Part shown: positions 49,648 through 58,543 of the stretch, piece after piece | Layout of the letters: the number at the start of each line of letters is the position of its first letter | Position numbering within the stretch: the stretch's first letter is position 1 | Assembly (NCBI RefSeq): GCF_964187635.1 | Contig: NZ_CAXLMO010000001.1 | Coordinates: forward strand, 20,083 to 84,082 | DNA from: Seribacter sulfatis | Lineage (GTDB): Bacteria > Verrucomicrobiota > Verrucomicrobiia > Opitutales > Seribacteraceae | Direction of reading: 5' to 3' | Length of the DNA stretch: 64,000 nucleotides | Notes under the pieces: model-generated | Databases searched by the model: none | What the model saw: only the letters and a program-made list of their open reading frames with translations | What the model was told of the DNA's origin: nothing | Program-made: the position numbers and the translations under genes

Positions 49648-50663
49648 ATCAAGTAACTGAAAATTGGTTTGAAGTCATATCACATAAAAGTGGCTTGTTT
49701 GATAATATTGTGGCAGCTGTTGAGTTTAGCAAAGAAACAAATGTTGGCTTGGTACAGAAAGGTGAAATCTTGGTAAGTGAAAAACTTGATATCATTCCGG
49801 ATGAATCACTCAAGGGGCATTTAGCAAGAGTTATTCATTCTCTAGGTATGCTTTGCAAAAATCATGGGATTAAAATTACAGAATGTATTGGCCTTTGTTT
49901 CTGCATGGATGGAATAGTTGACAACCGAAGTATGACCCCCTTGTCGAAATCCAAATATTCTGAGGAGATGCATAATTTCAATTTCAAAGAATGGGCAATG
50001 GTAAACACTGGCTTGAAGTTGCGAATGGAAAATATTACACGAGCAGAACTTCTTGGTGAATGGAGTTATGGAGCGGGTAAAGGTTGTGAAAATATTTTAC
50101 AGTTTTCCATCGGAAATCGAATTGCAACATCGGTCATTATGAATGACGAAGTTTTGGTCGGACGGAATTTTTCACAAGGACTTTTAGGGGGACATGTAAT
50201 TGTTAAACAAAATGGGCGTAAATGTAATGCACCCTGTAATTCAACGGGCTGTTTGGAAAGCGAAGCTTCGGAAAGGGTTCTTCTTCAATTAGCCAAAGAA
50301 CATAAATTGTACGAGGAAAGCAGCTTGCGGAATGAAAGTGCAATCGGTTTTCCTGAACTCCGTACGCATATTGAAAATGGGGATGATTGTGCAAAACAAA
50401 TTCTTGATCATTGTATAGAATATTGGGCACTTGGACTCGTTTCATTAGCTCACCTTTTTGAACCTGAACTTATCATTCTTGGGGGTAAACTTGTTCATGA
50501 GGATGATTCAATACTTCAATCTATACGAAGCGTTTTTGACCAAAGGGTCTGGGAGGAAAGAAGAGGTATGAAAATTTCTAAAAGCTCTTTACCCGATGCC
50601 GGAAGTTTTAGGGGTGCCTCATATATATTTGAAAACCAAATCAAAGATCGAGTTGCGTCATGA
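49644..50663 (+). CDS. ROK-fold protein lacking kinase motifs
   Basis: A 339-residue ROK-family protein with no N-terminal HTH. The fold is evident from the order of ROK segments and the zinc-like cluster C194, C198, C203 with H184 (G-G-H-V-I-V, then G-C-L-E-S-E-A-S). Three functional sites of ROK kinases are altered: phosphate loop DxGGT becomes E-F-S-K-E-T near 27-32, the catalytic Asp of E-N-D becomes Ile131 (E129-N130-I131), and the second phosphate loop G-T-G becomes G157-N-R. The zinc motif is C-x3-C-x4-C, not the usual C-x-C-x4-C. A binding or regulatory role is more likely than sugar phosphorylation. It begins with an ATGA overlap at the end of FecR-LamG, so it belongs to the sigma factor operon. 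Confidence 0.82.
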   Translation: MNQVTENWFEVISHKSGLFDNIVAAVEFSKETNVGLVQKGEILVSEKLDIIPDESLKGHLARVIHSLGMLCKNHGIKITECIGLCFCMDGIVDNRSMTPLSKSKYSEEMHNFNFKEWAMVNTGLKLRMENITRAELLGEWSYGAGKGCENILQFSIGNRIATSVIMNDEVLVGRNFSQGLLGGHVIVKQNGRKCNAPCNSTGCLESEASERVLLQLAKEHKLYEESSLRNESAIGFPELRTHIENGDDCAKQILDHCIEYWALGLVSLAHLFEPELIILGGKLVHEDDSILQSIRSVFDQRVWEERRGMKISKSSLPDAGSFRGASYIFENQIKDRVAS

Positions 50664-50929
50664 ATTGCCCTCAGATGTTTTAATTTATTATTACAGAGTT
50701 ATACAAGTTTAGAGCTAGAATTTACAATACAAGAGACAAATTAACATGTTAGGATGAACTTTTGTGAAATAAATACTTTCTATATTTCATTATATATTAA
50801 CGATCCCAAATTTTTAACTATTATAATATGATTTACCCGCAAGGCTTCATCACCCCATTAGTAAACTATGAAAATGTCTTAAGTTGCTCGGTCTAAGATA
50901 TTGTATATTTTTGACAGACAAGATATCTC

Positions 50930-53900
50930 ATGCGTTTAATTTTATTCCTTACTTTTATACTTCCACTCTCCCTTTTTGCAGAAGAAAGGATTGATTTTAA
51001 TACTCAAATCAAATCTCTCCTTTCGAATCGTTGTATTGCCTGTCACGGGCCGGATGAGGAAAATCGTGAAGCCGGATTGAGACTTGATACTTTTGACGGT
51101 GCAACAAGAGATTTAGACGGATATTCTGCCATCGTGCCCGGTGATCCGAAGGAGAGTGAAATGATCTTCCGGATCAGTTTGCCAGCAGATGACGAGGAGG
51201 TCATGCCTCCTAAGGGTAAGGGTAAGCCCATTACCGATCAAGAGGTTGCTTTACTTGAAAAATGGGTCGCACAGGGAGCGGAATACGATAAGCATTGGTC
51301 GTACAAAAAACCGCACCGTACTGAAGTACCGAATGGGATACATCCTATCGACCACTTTATTTCCGATCGTCTACAGAAGGAGGGACTTACCTTTAGCCAC
51401 CAGGCTGATCGAAGAACCCTAGCTCGTCGTGTATCCTTGGATTTGATTGGATTACCACCATCGATCGATGAATTAAATGCTTTTTTGGGAAATAAAAGTG
51501 CGGAAGCTTATCAAAATTTTGTCGATGGGCTGATGGTTCGTCCGGAGTTTGGGGAACACTGGGCAAGAATGTGGTTGGATCTTGCACGCTACGCTGATTC
51601 GGCCGGGTATGCAGATGATCGTGCCCGTACGATTTGGGCCTTTCGCGATTATGTGATAAAAGCTTTCAACCAAAACTTACCCTTTGACCAGTTTACAATT
51701 GAGCAGCTGGCTGGTGACTTACTTTCTGAGCCGACCGAACAGCAAATCATTGCCACCGCCTTTCATAGAAATACCCAGACCAATAACGAAGGGGGAACGA
51801 ACGATGAGGAATTTCGGAATGTCGCAGTTGTCGACCGAGTAAATACAACCTTTGCCACCTGGATGGGAACAACTATGGCTTGTGCTCAGTGTCATACTCA
51901 TAAGTATGACCCGATTACCCATAAAGAATATTTTCAGATTTTTGATATTTTTAATCAAACGCAGGATTCCGATAAACGTAACGAACAGCCAACCCATAGT
52001 GTTTTTAGTGATACTCAGAAAAAGCAAATTACGAATTTAGAGAATGAAATCAGTCAATTAGAAAACTCACTTAAATCCCCCTACAGAAACACAAAACTAA
52101 AGGGGGAACTGTCGTCTTGGGAAAAAACTTTAAGCGACACTAATTGGGAAGTTTTAGTCCCTACTCAAGCCAAGGCGACTTCGGGGGCGAATCTTGACAT
52201 AGCCGCGGATGGATCTGTTTTAGCTTCTGGAGTAAAGAAAGTAATCGATGATTATCAACTTAGACTACAGACGACCTTAGACAAAATATACGCTCTCCGA
52301 TTGGAGCTTTTAACGGATGTTTCCTTGAATGAAAAGGGACCGGCTAGAAACCATAATTTGGTTTTGAATGAAATTATTTTGAATTCAATGGGTAGGGGAG
52401 GATCTCAAAGTTTGGCCAAGACTGGACAGTTTGTGAGGATTGAATTACCCGGTAAGGATCGTATTCTTCATGTGGCCGAGGTGCAGGCATTTGTCGGGCA
52501 GGAGAATGTCGCACTTAAAGGTAATGCAAAACAGAGCACCACTGGTTATGGAGGTTTTGCAAAACTTGCGATTGATGGAAATACAGACGGTGATTTCCAT
52601 AATTCGAAAAGTGTAACTCACAACGCAAATGGGGATGCGGAAGCGTGGTGGGAGGTTGACTTAAGAAAAGAATATGACCTAACCAAGCTTGTTGTTTGGA
52701 ATCGTACGGATAGTGGATTACAACCTCGCTTGGATGGCTTTCGTTTACAGGTGCTTAATTCTGATCGTGAGATTGTTTGGGAGAAGACATTTAGCAAAGC
52801 ACCCAAAAAGGAAACGGCTGAATCTTTGGACGGTGCGCAAGTCGCTCAATTTGTGAAAGCCAGTGCCACTTTTGAACAGGGGAAATTTGAAGCTTTTAAA
52901 GCGATCGATGGTGATTTTAAACAAAATTCGGGCTGGGCCATAGCAGGTGGGCAAGGCCGAAACCATTCAGCTGTATTTATTACGGATAAACCTGTTGCAG
53001 GCGGGCAAATTGAAATTCGCCTTGTTCAAAATTATCCTAATCATGCGATTGGGAAGTTTCGTATTTCTGTAACCGGTAACTCAAATCCAGCTCCAGCAAT
53101 TCCAGGAAAAATAAAAAACATTCTCAATATTAATCCTTCAGCCAGAACTTCAATTCAGGAAAAGGAGATCATGAGTTACTTTCTAAAGAATGGAGCAGAA
53201 GCCAAAAAAATTACCACTCAAATTGCAACACTTCGCAAAAAGGTTAGCAGGATTAAACCACATACAACGGTACCCGTTCTCAAGGCAGTAGCCGATGCAA
53301 ATCAAAGAAAGACATTTGTTCATCTACGAGGATCATACCTCAGTCATGGTCCTCTGGTAAAAGCGGGTTTTCCTTCTTCCCTGACTCCAGCCTTGAAGGG
53401 CGTCGCCAATCCTACTCGTTTGGATTTAGCAAAATGGATAATCAACGAAAACAACCCACTCACTGCCCGGGTTTCCGCCAACCGGTTTTGGGAAAAGATT
53501 TTTGGTGTAGGATTAGTTTCAACCAGTGAGGAATTTGGTTCGCAGGGCGAACTGCCATCCCATCCGCAATTACTGGACTGGCTCGCCACTGAATTTGTTC
53601 GAATGGAGTGGGATATGAAAGCGTTTATCAAGTTGCTGGTTACTTCGAAAGCCTATCGACAGTCCTCTCATGTCGCGGATGAAATGGCTGCAAACGATCC
53701 TGCGAATCGATTACTTGCCCGAGGCCCCCGAGTTCGGCTTTCAGCGGAGATGGTTCGAGATCAGGCGCTTGCGGTTTCTGGATTGCTAAGCAAAAAAATG
53801 TTTGGCCCCCCTGTTCGTCCACCGCAACCCGATATGGGCATCAAAGCCGCATTCGGCGGAGGGATTGATTGGAAGACCAGCGAAGGGGAAGATCGTTTTC

Positions 53901-54352
53901 GAAGAGGAATATATACCAATTGGCGACGCTCCAACCCTTATCCTTCGATGGCCACTTTTGATGCGCCTAACCGAGAGGTTTGTACGGTCCGTCGTGGCAC
54001 TACTAATACTCCACTGCAAGCCTTGGTCACCATGAATGACCCGGTATATGTAGAGGCTGCTCAGTCATTGGCCCGAATTATGATCAAGTCTGCTAGTTCT
54101 TTGGAAAAACAAATTAGTAATGGCTTTAAAATTTGCCTGTCACGAGAACCCCAAAAGCCAGAACTCGATCGCTTACTTGCATTATTTCACCAAGTCAAAA
54201 AGCGTTACCTCAATGACGGTGGACTTGCCACCAAAATGGCCACGGATCCGATTGGCCCTGCTCCCAAAGATTTTAATGTCGTTGACCTGGCCGCACTAAC
54301 CGTAACTGGCAATGTACTTCTTAATCTCGATGAGATGATGATGAAAAGATAA
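50930..54352 (+). CDS. PSCyt1-DUF1549-F5/8C-DUF1553 planctomycete cytochrome protein
   Basis: An 1140-residue exported protein (signal peptide about 1-17). PSCyt1 about 20-120 contains heme motif C-I-A-C-H and the G-D-P-x-E-S, M-P-P-K-G-K signature; DUF1549 about 140-350 contains C-A-Q-C-H-T-H-K-Y-D; a galactose-binding (F5/8 type C) domain occupies about 520-615 (W-W-E-V-D-L-R, I-V-V-W-N-R-T), with a second related segment near 640-720; DUF1553 about 820-1080 (N-P-L-T-A-R-V-S-A-N-R-F-W). The carbohydrate-binding insert contrasts with the LamG tail in the homologue at 31.7-35.7 kb. It is followed by DUF1501, heme-HEAT and phosphatase genes in one direction. Confidence 0.92.
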   Translation: MRLILFLTFILPLSLFAEERIDFNTQIKSLLSNRCIACHGPDEENREAGLRLDTFDGATRDLDGYSAIVPGDPKESEMIFRISLPADDEEVMPPKGKGKPITDQEVALLEKWVAQGAEYDKHWSYKKPHRTEVPNGIHPIDHFISDRLQKEGLTFSHQADRRTLARRVSLDLIGLPPSIDELNAFLGNKSAEAYQNFVDGLMVRPEFGEHWARMWLDLARYADSAGYADDRARTIWAFRDYVIKAFNQNLPFDQFTIEQLAGDLLSEPTEQQIIATAFHRNTQTNNEGGTNDEEFRNVAVVDRVNTTFATWMGTTMACAQCHTHKYDPITHKEYFQIFDIFNQTQDSDKRNEQPTHSVFSDTQKKQITNLENEISQLENSLKSPYRNTKLKGELSSWEKTLSDTNWEVLVPTQAKATSGANLDIAADGSVLASGVKKVIDDYQLRLQTTLDKIYALRLELLTDVSLNEKGPARNHNLVLNEIILNSMGRGGSQSLAKTGQFVRIELPGKDRILHVAEVQAFVGQENVALKGNAKQSTTGYGGFAKLAIDGNTDGDFHNSKSVTHNANGDAEAWWEVDLRKEYDLTKLVVWNRTDSGLQPRLDGFRLQVLNSDREIVWEKTFSKAPKKETAESLDGAQVAQFVKASATFEQGKFEAFKAIDGDFKQNSGWAIAGGQGRNHSAVFITDKPVAGGQIEIRLVQNYPNHAIGKFRISVTGNSNPAPAIPGKIKNILNINPSARTSIQEKEIMSYFLKNGAEAKKITTQIATLRKKVSRIKPHTTVPVLKAVADANQRKTFVHLRGSYLSHGPLVKAGFPSSLTPALKGVANPTRLDLAKWIINENNPLTARVSANRFWEKIFGVGLVSTSEEFGSQGELPSHPQLLDWLATEFVRMEWDMKAFIKLLVTSKAYRQSSHVADEMAANDPANRLLARGPRVRLSAEMVRDQALAVSGLLSKKMFGPPVRPPQPDMGIKAAFGGGIDWKTSEGEDRFRRGIYTNWRRSNPYPSMATFDAPNREVCTVRRGTTNTPLQALVTMNDPVYVEAAQSLARIMIKSASSLEKQISNGFKICLSREPQKPELDRLLALFHQVKKRYLNDGGLATKMATDPIGPAPKDFNVVDLAALTVTGNVLLNLDEMMMKR

Positions 54353-54377
54353 GCAATACCCTCATAACACTTTATTT

Positions 54378-55826
54378 ATGAATCCCGCATTTGAACAAAT
54401 TCAACTTAACACTCGTCGCCATTTCTTAAAAAATTGTGGTGTAGGCTTAGGGTCTGGTGCATTGGCTCAACTTCTTTCCCCTGATGCCTTTGGGTTAAAA
54501 GCTCCCGAAAACCCATTGCTCCCTCGTAAATCACATTTCAGTTCCAAAGCAAAGAGGGTAATTTATATCCACCTGACTGGTTCTCCACCCCATTTGGATT
54601 TATGGGATTATAAACCAGAACTTGTAAAACGTACCGATCAAGAATGCCCAGATGAGTTCATTAAGGGTAAACAATTCGCATTCACTTCAGGTACTCCCAA
54701 GTTAATGGGCACACCGCGTACATTTTCTCAGCATGGAAAGTCTGGTATGTGGATGTCAGATGCAATTCCTCATTTGCATCAGCATGCCGATGACCTTTGT
54801 GTGATTAAATCCATGCACACCGATCAATTTAATCATGCACCGGCAGAATTATTTGTGCATACTGGTTTCCCTCAACCAGGGCGTCCTTCTTTTGGTGCTT
54901 GGACGACTTACGGATTAGGTTCGGAGAATCAGGATCTTCCAGGCTATGTTGTTTTGATATCCAGTGGAACTCAGCCAAATGGTGGAAAGAATTCATTTAG
55001 TGCTGGGTTTATTCCTTCAGTCTATCAAGGCGTTCAGTGTCGTTCAAAAGGTGATCCTGTTCTATACGTTTCTAATCCTCCGGGTATGGATCGCAGTCTT
55101 AGGCGAGCAAGTTTGGACGCCTTACGGGATTTGAATCAAAAAGCGGCGGAAGATTTTGCTCACCCTGAAACCCTCACGCGCATCGCTCAGTACGAATTAG
55201 CTTATCGGATGCAGGCTTCCGTTCCCGATGTGATGGATATTTCCAATGAGTCTCAAAAGACCTTGGACGCCTATGGTGCTGAAGTGGGTGGTGCCAGCCT
55301 TGGGAATAATTGTTTACTGGCACGCAGGCTTGCTGAAAAGGGCGTTCGGTTCGTACAGTTGTTTGACTGGGGTTGGGACTATCATGGGACCAATCCAAAG
55401 GAGGATATTCGGGATGGCTTGACCCGGAAATGTGCCACAATGGATAAGCCGATATCCGCACTTATTCAGGACTTAAAGGAACGTGGGTTGTTTGATGAGA
55501 CATTAATTATCATAGGTGGCGAATTTGGTCGCACTCCATTTCGTGAAGGCCGCACTTCAAAAGGTAAAGTATTGGGGCGCGATCACTTCCCGGATTGTTA
55601 CACCATGATTATGGCCGGAGGAGGAGTAAAAGGTGGTCATGTTCATGGAGAATCGGACGAACTTGGATTCAGTATCACCAAAGATCCGGTACATGTTCAC
55701 GACCTTCAGGCTACATGGATGCATCTGCTTGGCTTTGATCATGAACAATTGACCTATCGTTTTCAGGGACGCGACTACCGCCTGACCGATGTACACGGTC
55801 ATGTGGTGAAAGATCTAATTGCATAG
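54378..55826 (+). CDS. DUF1501 Tat-exported protein (second copy)
   Basis: A 482-residue DUF1501 protein. A Tat-type signal (T-R-R-H-F-L-K-N-C) is at about 12-20, followed by a hydrophobic stretch. Typical landmarks include T-G-S-P-P-H-L-D-L-W-D near 69-79 and G-R-T-P-F-R-E-G-R near 388-396, and the C-terminal R-D-Y-R-L-T-D-V-H-G-H-V. It is 25 bases downstream of the DUF1549 gene. It parallels the DUF1501 protein at 30.3-31.7 kb. Expected location is the periplasm. Its function, like the family's, is not established. Confidence 0.93.
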   Translation: MNPAFEQIQLNTRRHFLKNCGVGLGSGALAQLLSPDAFGLKAPENPLLPRKSHFSSKAKRVIYIHLTGSPPHLDLWDYKPELVKRTDQECPDEFIKGKQFAFTSGTPKLMGTPRTFSQHGKSGMWMSDAIPHLHQHADDLCVIKSMHTDQFNHAPAELFVHTGFPQPGRPSFGAWTTYGLGSENQDLPGYVVLISSGTQPNGGKNSFSAGFIPSVYQGVQCRSKGDPVLYVSNPPGMDRSLRRASLDALRDLNQKAAEDFAHPETLTRIAQYELAYRMQASVPDVMDISNESQKTLDAYGAEVGGASLGNNCLLARRLAEKGVRFVQLFDWGWDYHGTNPKEDIRDGLTRKCATMDKPISALIQDLKERGLFDETLIIIGGEFGRTPFREGRTSKGKVLGRDHFPDCYTMIMAGGGVKGGHVHGESDELGFSITKDPVHVHDLQATWMHLLGFDHEQLTYRFQGRDYRLTDVHGHVVKDLIA

Positions 55827-55903
55827 ACAATTAGTTCGAGCAGCTTTTGCTCTTCAATATTGTTCTAAATAATCTCTTCGATAGCCTTATTTATAATCCC
55901 ATC

Positions 55904-58531
55904 ATGCATTCTCCCATATCATTTATATTCTTTCTCTTTCCTATTCTGGTCATTTCCGTTTTTGGACAAGTGGTCATCAATGATTTTCGGTTACAAGATC
56001 CCGAGCTGGAAGTCACCTTGTGGGCAGAATCTCCGCTTTTGTATAATCCGACAAACATGGATGTGGATGCTGCCGGTCGGATTTGGGTTATGGAGGGAGT
56101 AAATTATCGTAGGAGTAGTACCCGAAAAGAGGGCGACCGTGTGGTCGTTTTGGAGGATACCAATTTGGATGGAATAGCGGATAAATCTACTGTTTTTATT
56201 CAAGACCCCGAACTGGTCGCACCCATGGGGATCGGGGTGATCGATAATGTGATCTATGTATCCCAGACCCCGCACATTATTAAATACATCGATGTGAACC
56301 GAAACTTAGTTTTCGACAAAGGGGACAAAAAAGAAATCTTTCTTACCGGCTTTACTGGTAGTAATCATGATCATTCCACTCACTCAGTAATTGGTGGGCC
56401 GGATGGTAAATTATATTTTAACCAAGGAAATTGCGGGGCTAAAATAACCGATGGGGACGGTCGAACTTTTTATATTGGTAGTTTTTACTACAACAAAGGT
56501 GGGCCTCAGGTCGGGTGGAATCTAGACCCAACGACTTTCGCAGGAAAAAGAAGTGATGACGGGCATGTTTGGGTGTCCGGTTTTACGGGTCGGATCAATC
56601 CTGATGGTACCGGCATGGAGATTGTCGGTCATGGCTATCGAAATAGCTACGAGCAAATTTTCACTTCGTTTGGGGACATGTTCCAAAATGATAATGATGA
56701 TCCACCAGCCTGTCGGACAAGTTTTGTTCCAGAGGGTGCTTTTTTTGGCTTTTGCTCGGAAGATGGAAAATTTGGATGGTCAGCGGATCGTATTGCTGGC
56801 CAAACCACCGCCGAAGCGGAGTGGCGAACTCATTTGCCGGGAAGTTTTCCACCAGGCGATGTTTATGGAAGTGGTTCTCCGACGGGAATCACCTATTATG
56901 AGAACGGTTCCTTGCCTAAAAGATATGAAGGTTCTCTCTTCTCCTGCGAACCCGCTAAACGGCAGATTTTTCGTTATGTTCCAAAACCTGATGGGGCAGG
57001 GTACAAATTGGAACGGGAAGTTTTTATAAGTCGGCAGGGAAAGGATCGATTATGTGGTGCTTTTTCAGATATTTTAGTAGGGACTGATGGGGTACTTTAT
57101 ATCGCAGATTGGTATGATCCTGTCGTTGGTGGACACGGTGCGGCCGACCGTAAACATATAGGTAAGATTTACCGGATCGCACCCAAGGGATTTAAATCCA
57201 GTAAGCAGGTTCCAAAAACGGCAGAAGAGATGCTGGTCAGTCCGGCCCATAATGTCCGGTTTCATGGATTTCAAAAGCTAAAGTCGCAAGGCCAGTCTGC
57301 TTTTTCCAAGGTAAAAAAATTACTGAACAGCAAATCCCCATGGTTGGCTAGCCGAGCCATCTGGGTTTTACCTCATCTAGGCAAGGAAGGACATGCTGAA
57401 TTGGAGAGAGTGGTATCGACGATGGGTTTCAGTGACTTTCGGTATCGTGCTGCGGCATTGCGGAGTGCCTTGCGATATGATCGGGAAAACTTGGGCTTTC
57501 AATTAATACAAAATCTCAGAAGGGATGAGTCATCTCATGTCCGGCGTGTTGCCCTGACCCATCTTCGGGATTTCGCCTATGAAAGAAAAAAAGAGGTTTT
57601 GCTCGATCTCATTATCGTTGGTTCGCTGGAGGATCGCACTTATTTGGAATCCGTTGGTTTGGCTGTGGATGGATCGGAAGATGAACTATGGTCCGATTAT
57701 TGTAAACTTCGTGAAATCTCCAGTCCCAAAGACTGGGATAGGCAGGCTCACCTCCTCGCTTGGCGGTTACACGGGGATACTATGATCGAAGACTTGGTTG
57801 AGCGAATGCTAATGGATGATTTGTCTGATAAACACCGAATGGAGTTGGTTGCTTCCTTGGCCATGAATCGTTCGAAGCATGCATTCGAGGGAATGAAAAA
57901 AGTTTTTATGGAATCCAAAAACGAAGGAGTTAAAGACCTGGCTAAACAGTTTCTTGTAAAAGGAATGGTACATCGTTGGAAAGAGCATCCAGTGCGGGAT
58001 TTTTTGGTAGCTCAGAAGATTATTGATTCAAAGCCAAAGCCACTCGTTCAAGTACCAGGAGTGAAAAAAGAGGAGGGTGTGCTCAAGGTATCGAATGTGC
58101 TTAAGTTAAAGGGAGATATAAAACGCGGAAAGATATCCGCGGCCCGTTGCTACAGTTGTCATCAGTTTGATCAGGTTGGGGTGGAGTTTGGTCCTAACCT
58201 GAAAGGGTGGGGGCAAGGTCGGTCGATCGAGGAGATTGCCCGGGCAATCATTCATCCGTCTGCTGGAATCGCGCATGGCTACGAAAGCCAAGAGGTCACG
58301 CTTGAACCTAACTGGAAAGAACGCAAAAACTTTTGGAGAATCAATGGTATCATAACTTCCGAGAGTGATCCTTTAACCATTCGTAGTGCTGGTGGTTTAG
58401 TCCAAAAGATTCCGAGTCATGAAATTCATTACATTCAACCGGTAAGAAACTCTCTTATGTTATCTGCCCATCAATTAGGCATGTCCGAGCAGGATGTCGC
58501 AGATATGGTGGCTTATCTCAAAACTTACTAA
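55904..58531 (+). CDS. PVC-type heme-binding beta-propeller/HEAT/cytochrome c protein
   Basis: An 875-residue exported protein from the ATG at 55904, which gives a clear signal peptide (M-H-S-P-I-S-F-I-F-F-L-F-P-I-L-V); a TTG further up at 55847 is less likely. Residues about 25-420 form an NHL/PQQ-type propeller (D-V-D-A-A-G-R-I-W-V, G-P-D-G-K-L-Y-F-N-Q-G), followed by HEAT-like helical repeats (about 430-700) and a C-terminal cytochrome c domain with C-Y-S-C-H. The family is called membrane-bound dehydrogenase or PVC-type heme-binding CxxCH. An oxidation of sugars or alcohols coupled to heme is inferred. It follows DUF1501 by 77 bases and precedes the phosphatase by 12. Confidence 0.9.
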   Translation: MHSPISFIFFLFPILVISVFGQVVINDFRLQDPELEVTLWAESPLLYNPTNMDVDAAGRIWVMEGVNYRRSSTRKEGDRVVVLEDTNLDGIADKSTVFIQDPELVAPMGIGVIDNVIYVSQTPHIIKYIDVNRNLVFDKGDKKEIFLTGFTGSNHDHSTHSVIGGPDGKLYFNQGNCGAKITDGDGRTFYIGSFYYNKGGPQVGWNLDPTTFAGKRSDDGHVWVSGFTGRINPDGTGMEIVGHGYRNSYEQIFTSFGDMFQNDNDDPPACRTSFVPEGAFFGFCSEDGKFGWSADRIAGQTTAEAEWRTHLPGSFPPGDVYGSGSPTGITYYENGSLPKRYEGSLFSCEPAKRQIFRYVPKPDGAGYKLEREVFISRQGKDRLCGAFSDILVGTDGVLYIADWYDPVVGGHGAADRKHIGKIYRIAPKGFKSSKQVPKTAEEMLVSPAHNVRFHGFQKLKSQGQSAFSKVKKLLNSKSPWLASRAIWVLPHLGKEGHAELERVVSTMGFSDFRYRAAALRSALRYDRENLGFQLIQNLRRDESSHVRRVALTHLRDFAYERKKEVLLDLIIVGSLEDRTYLESVGLAVDGSEDELWSDYCKLREISSPKDWDRQAHLLAWRLHGDTMIEDLVERMLMDDLSDKHRMELVASLAMNRSKHAFEGMKKVFMESKNEGVKDLAKQFLVKGMVHRWKEHPVRDFLVAQKIIDSKPKPLVQVPGVKKEEGVLKVSNVLKLKGDIKRGKISAARCYSCHQFDQVGVEFGPNLKGWGQGRSIEEIARAIIHPSAGIAHGYESQEVTLEPNWKERKNFWRINGIITSESDPLTIRSAGGLVQKIPSHEIHYIQPVRNSLMLSAHQLGMSEQDVADMVAYLKTY

Positions 58532-58543
58532 CTATTCAATCTT

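Noticed and set aside
50828..50896. 22-codon frame upstream of the second DUF1549 gene
   Set aside because: Its ATG directly follows TATAAT with no ribosome site; more likely part of a promoter region.
55847..55903. TTG-started extension of the heme-HEAT protein
   Set aside because: The ATG at 55904 is followed directly by a normal signal peptide; the extension would bury it.
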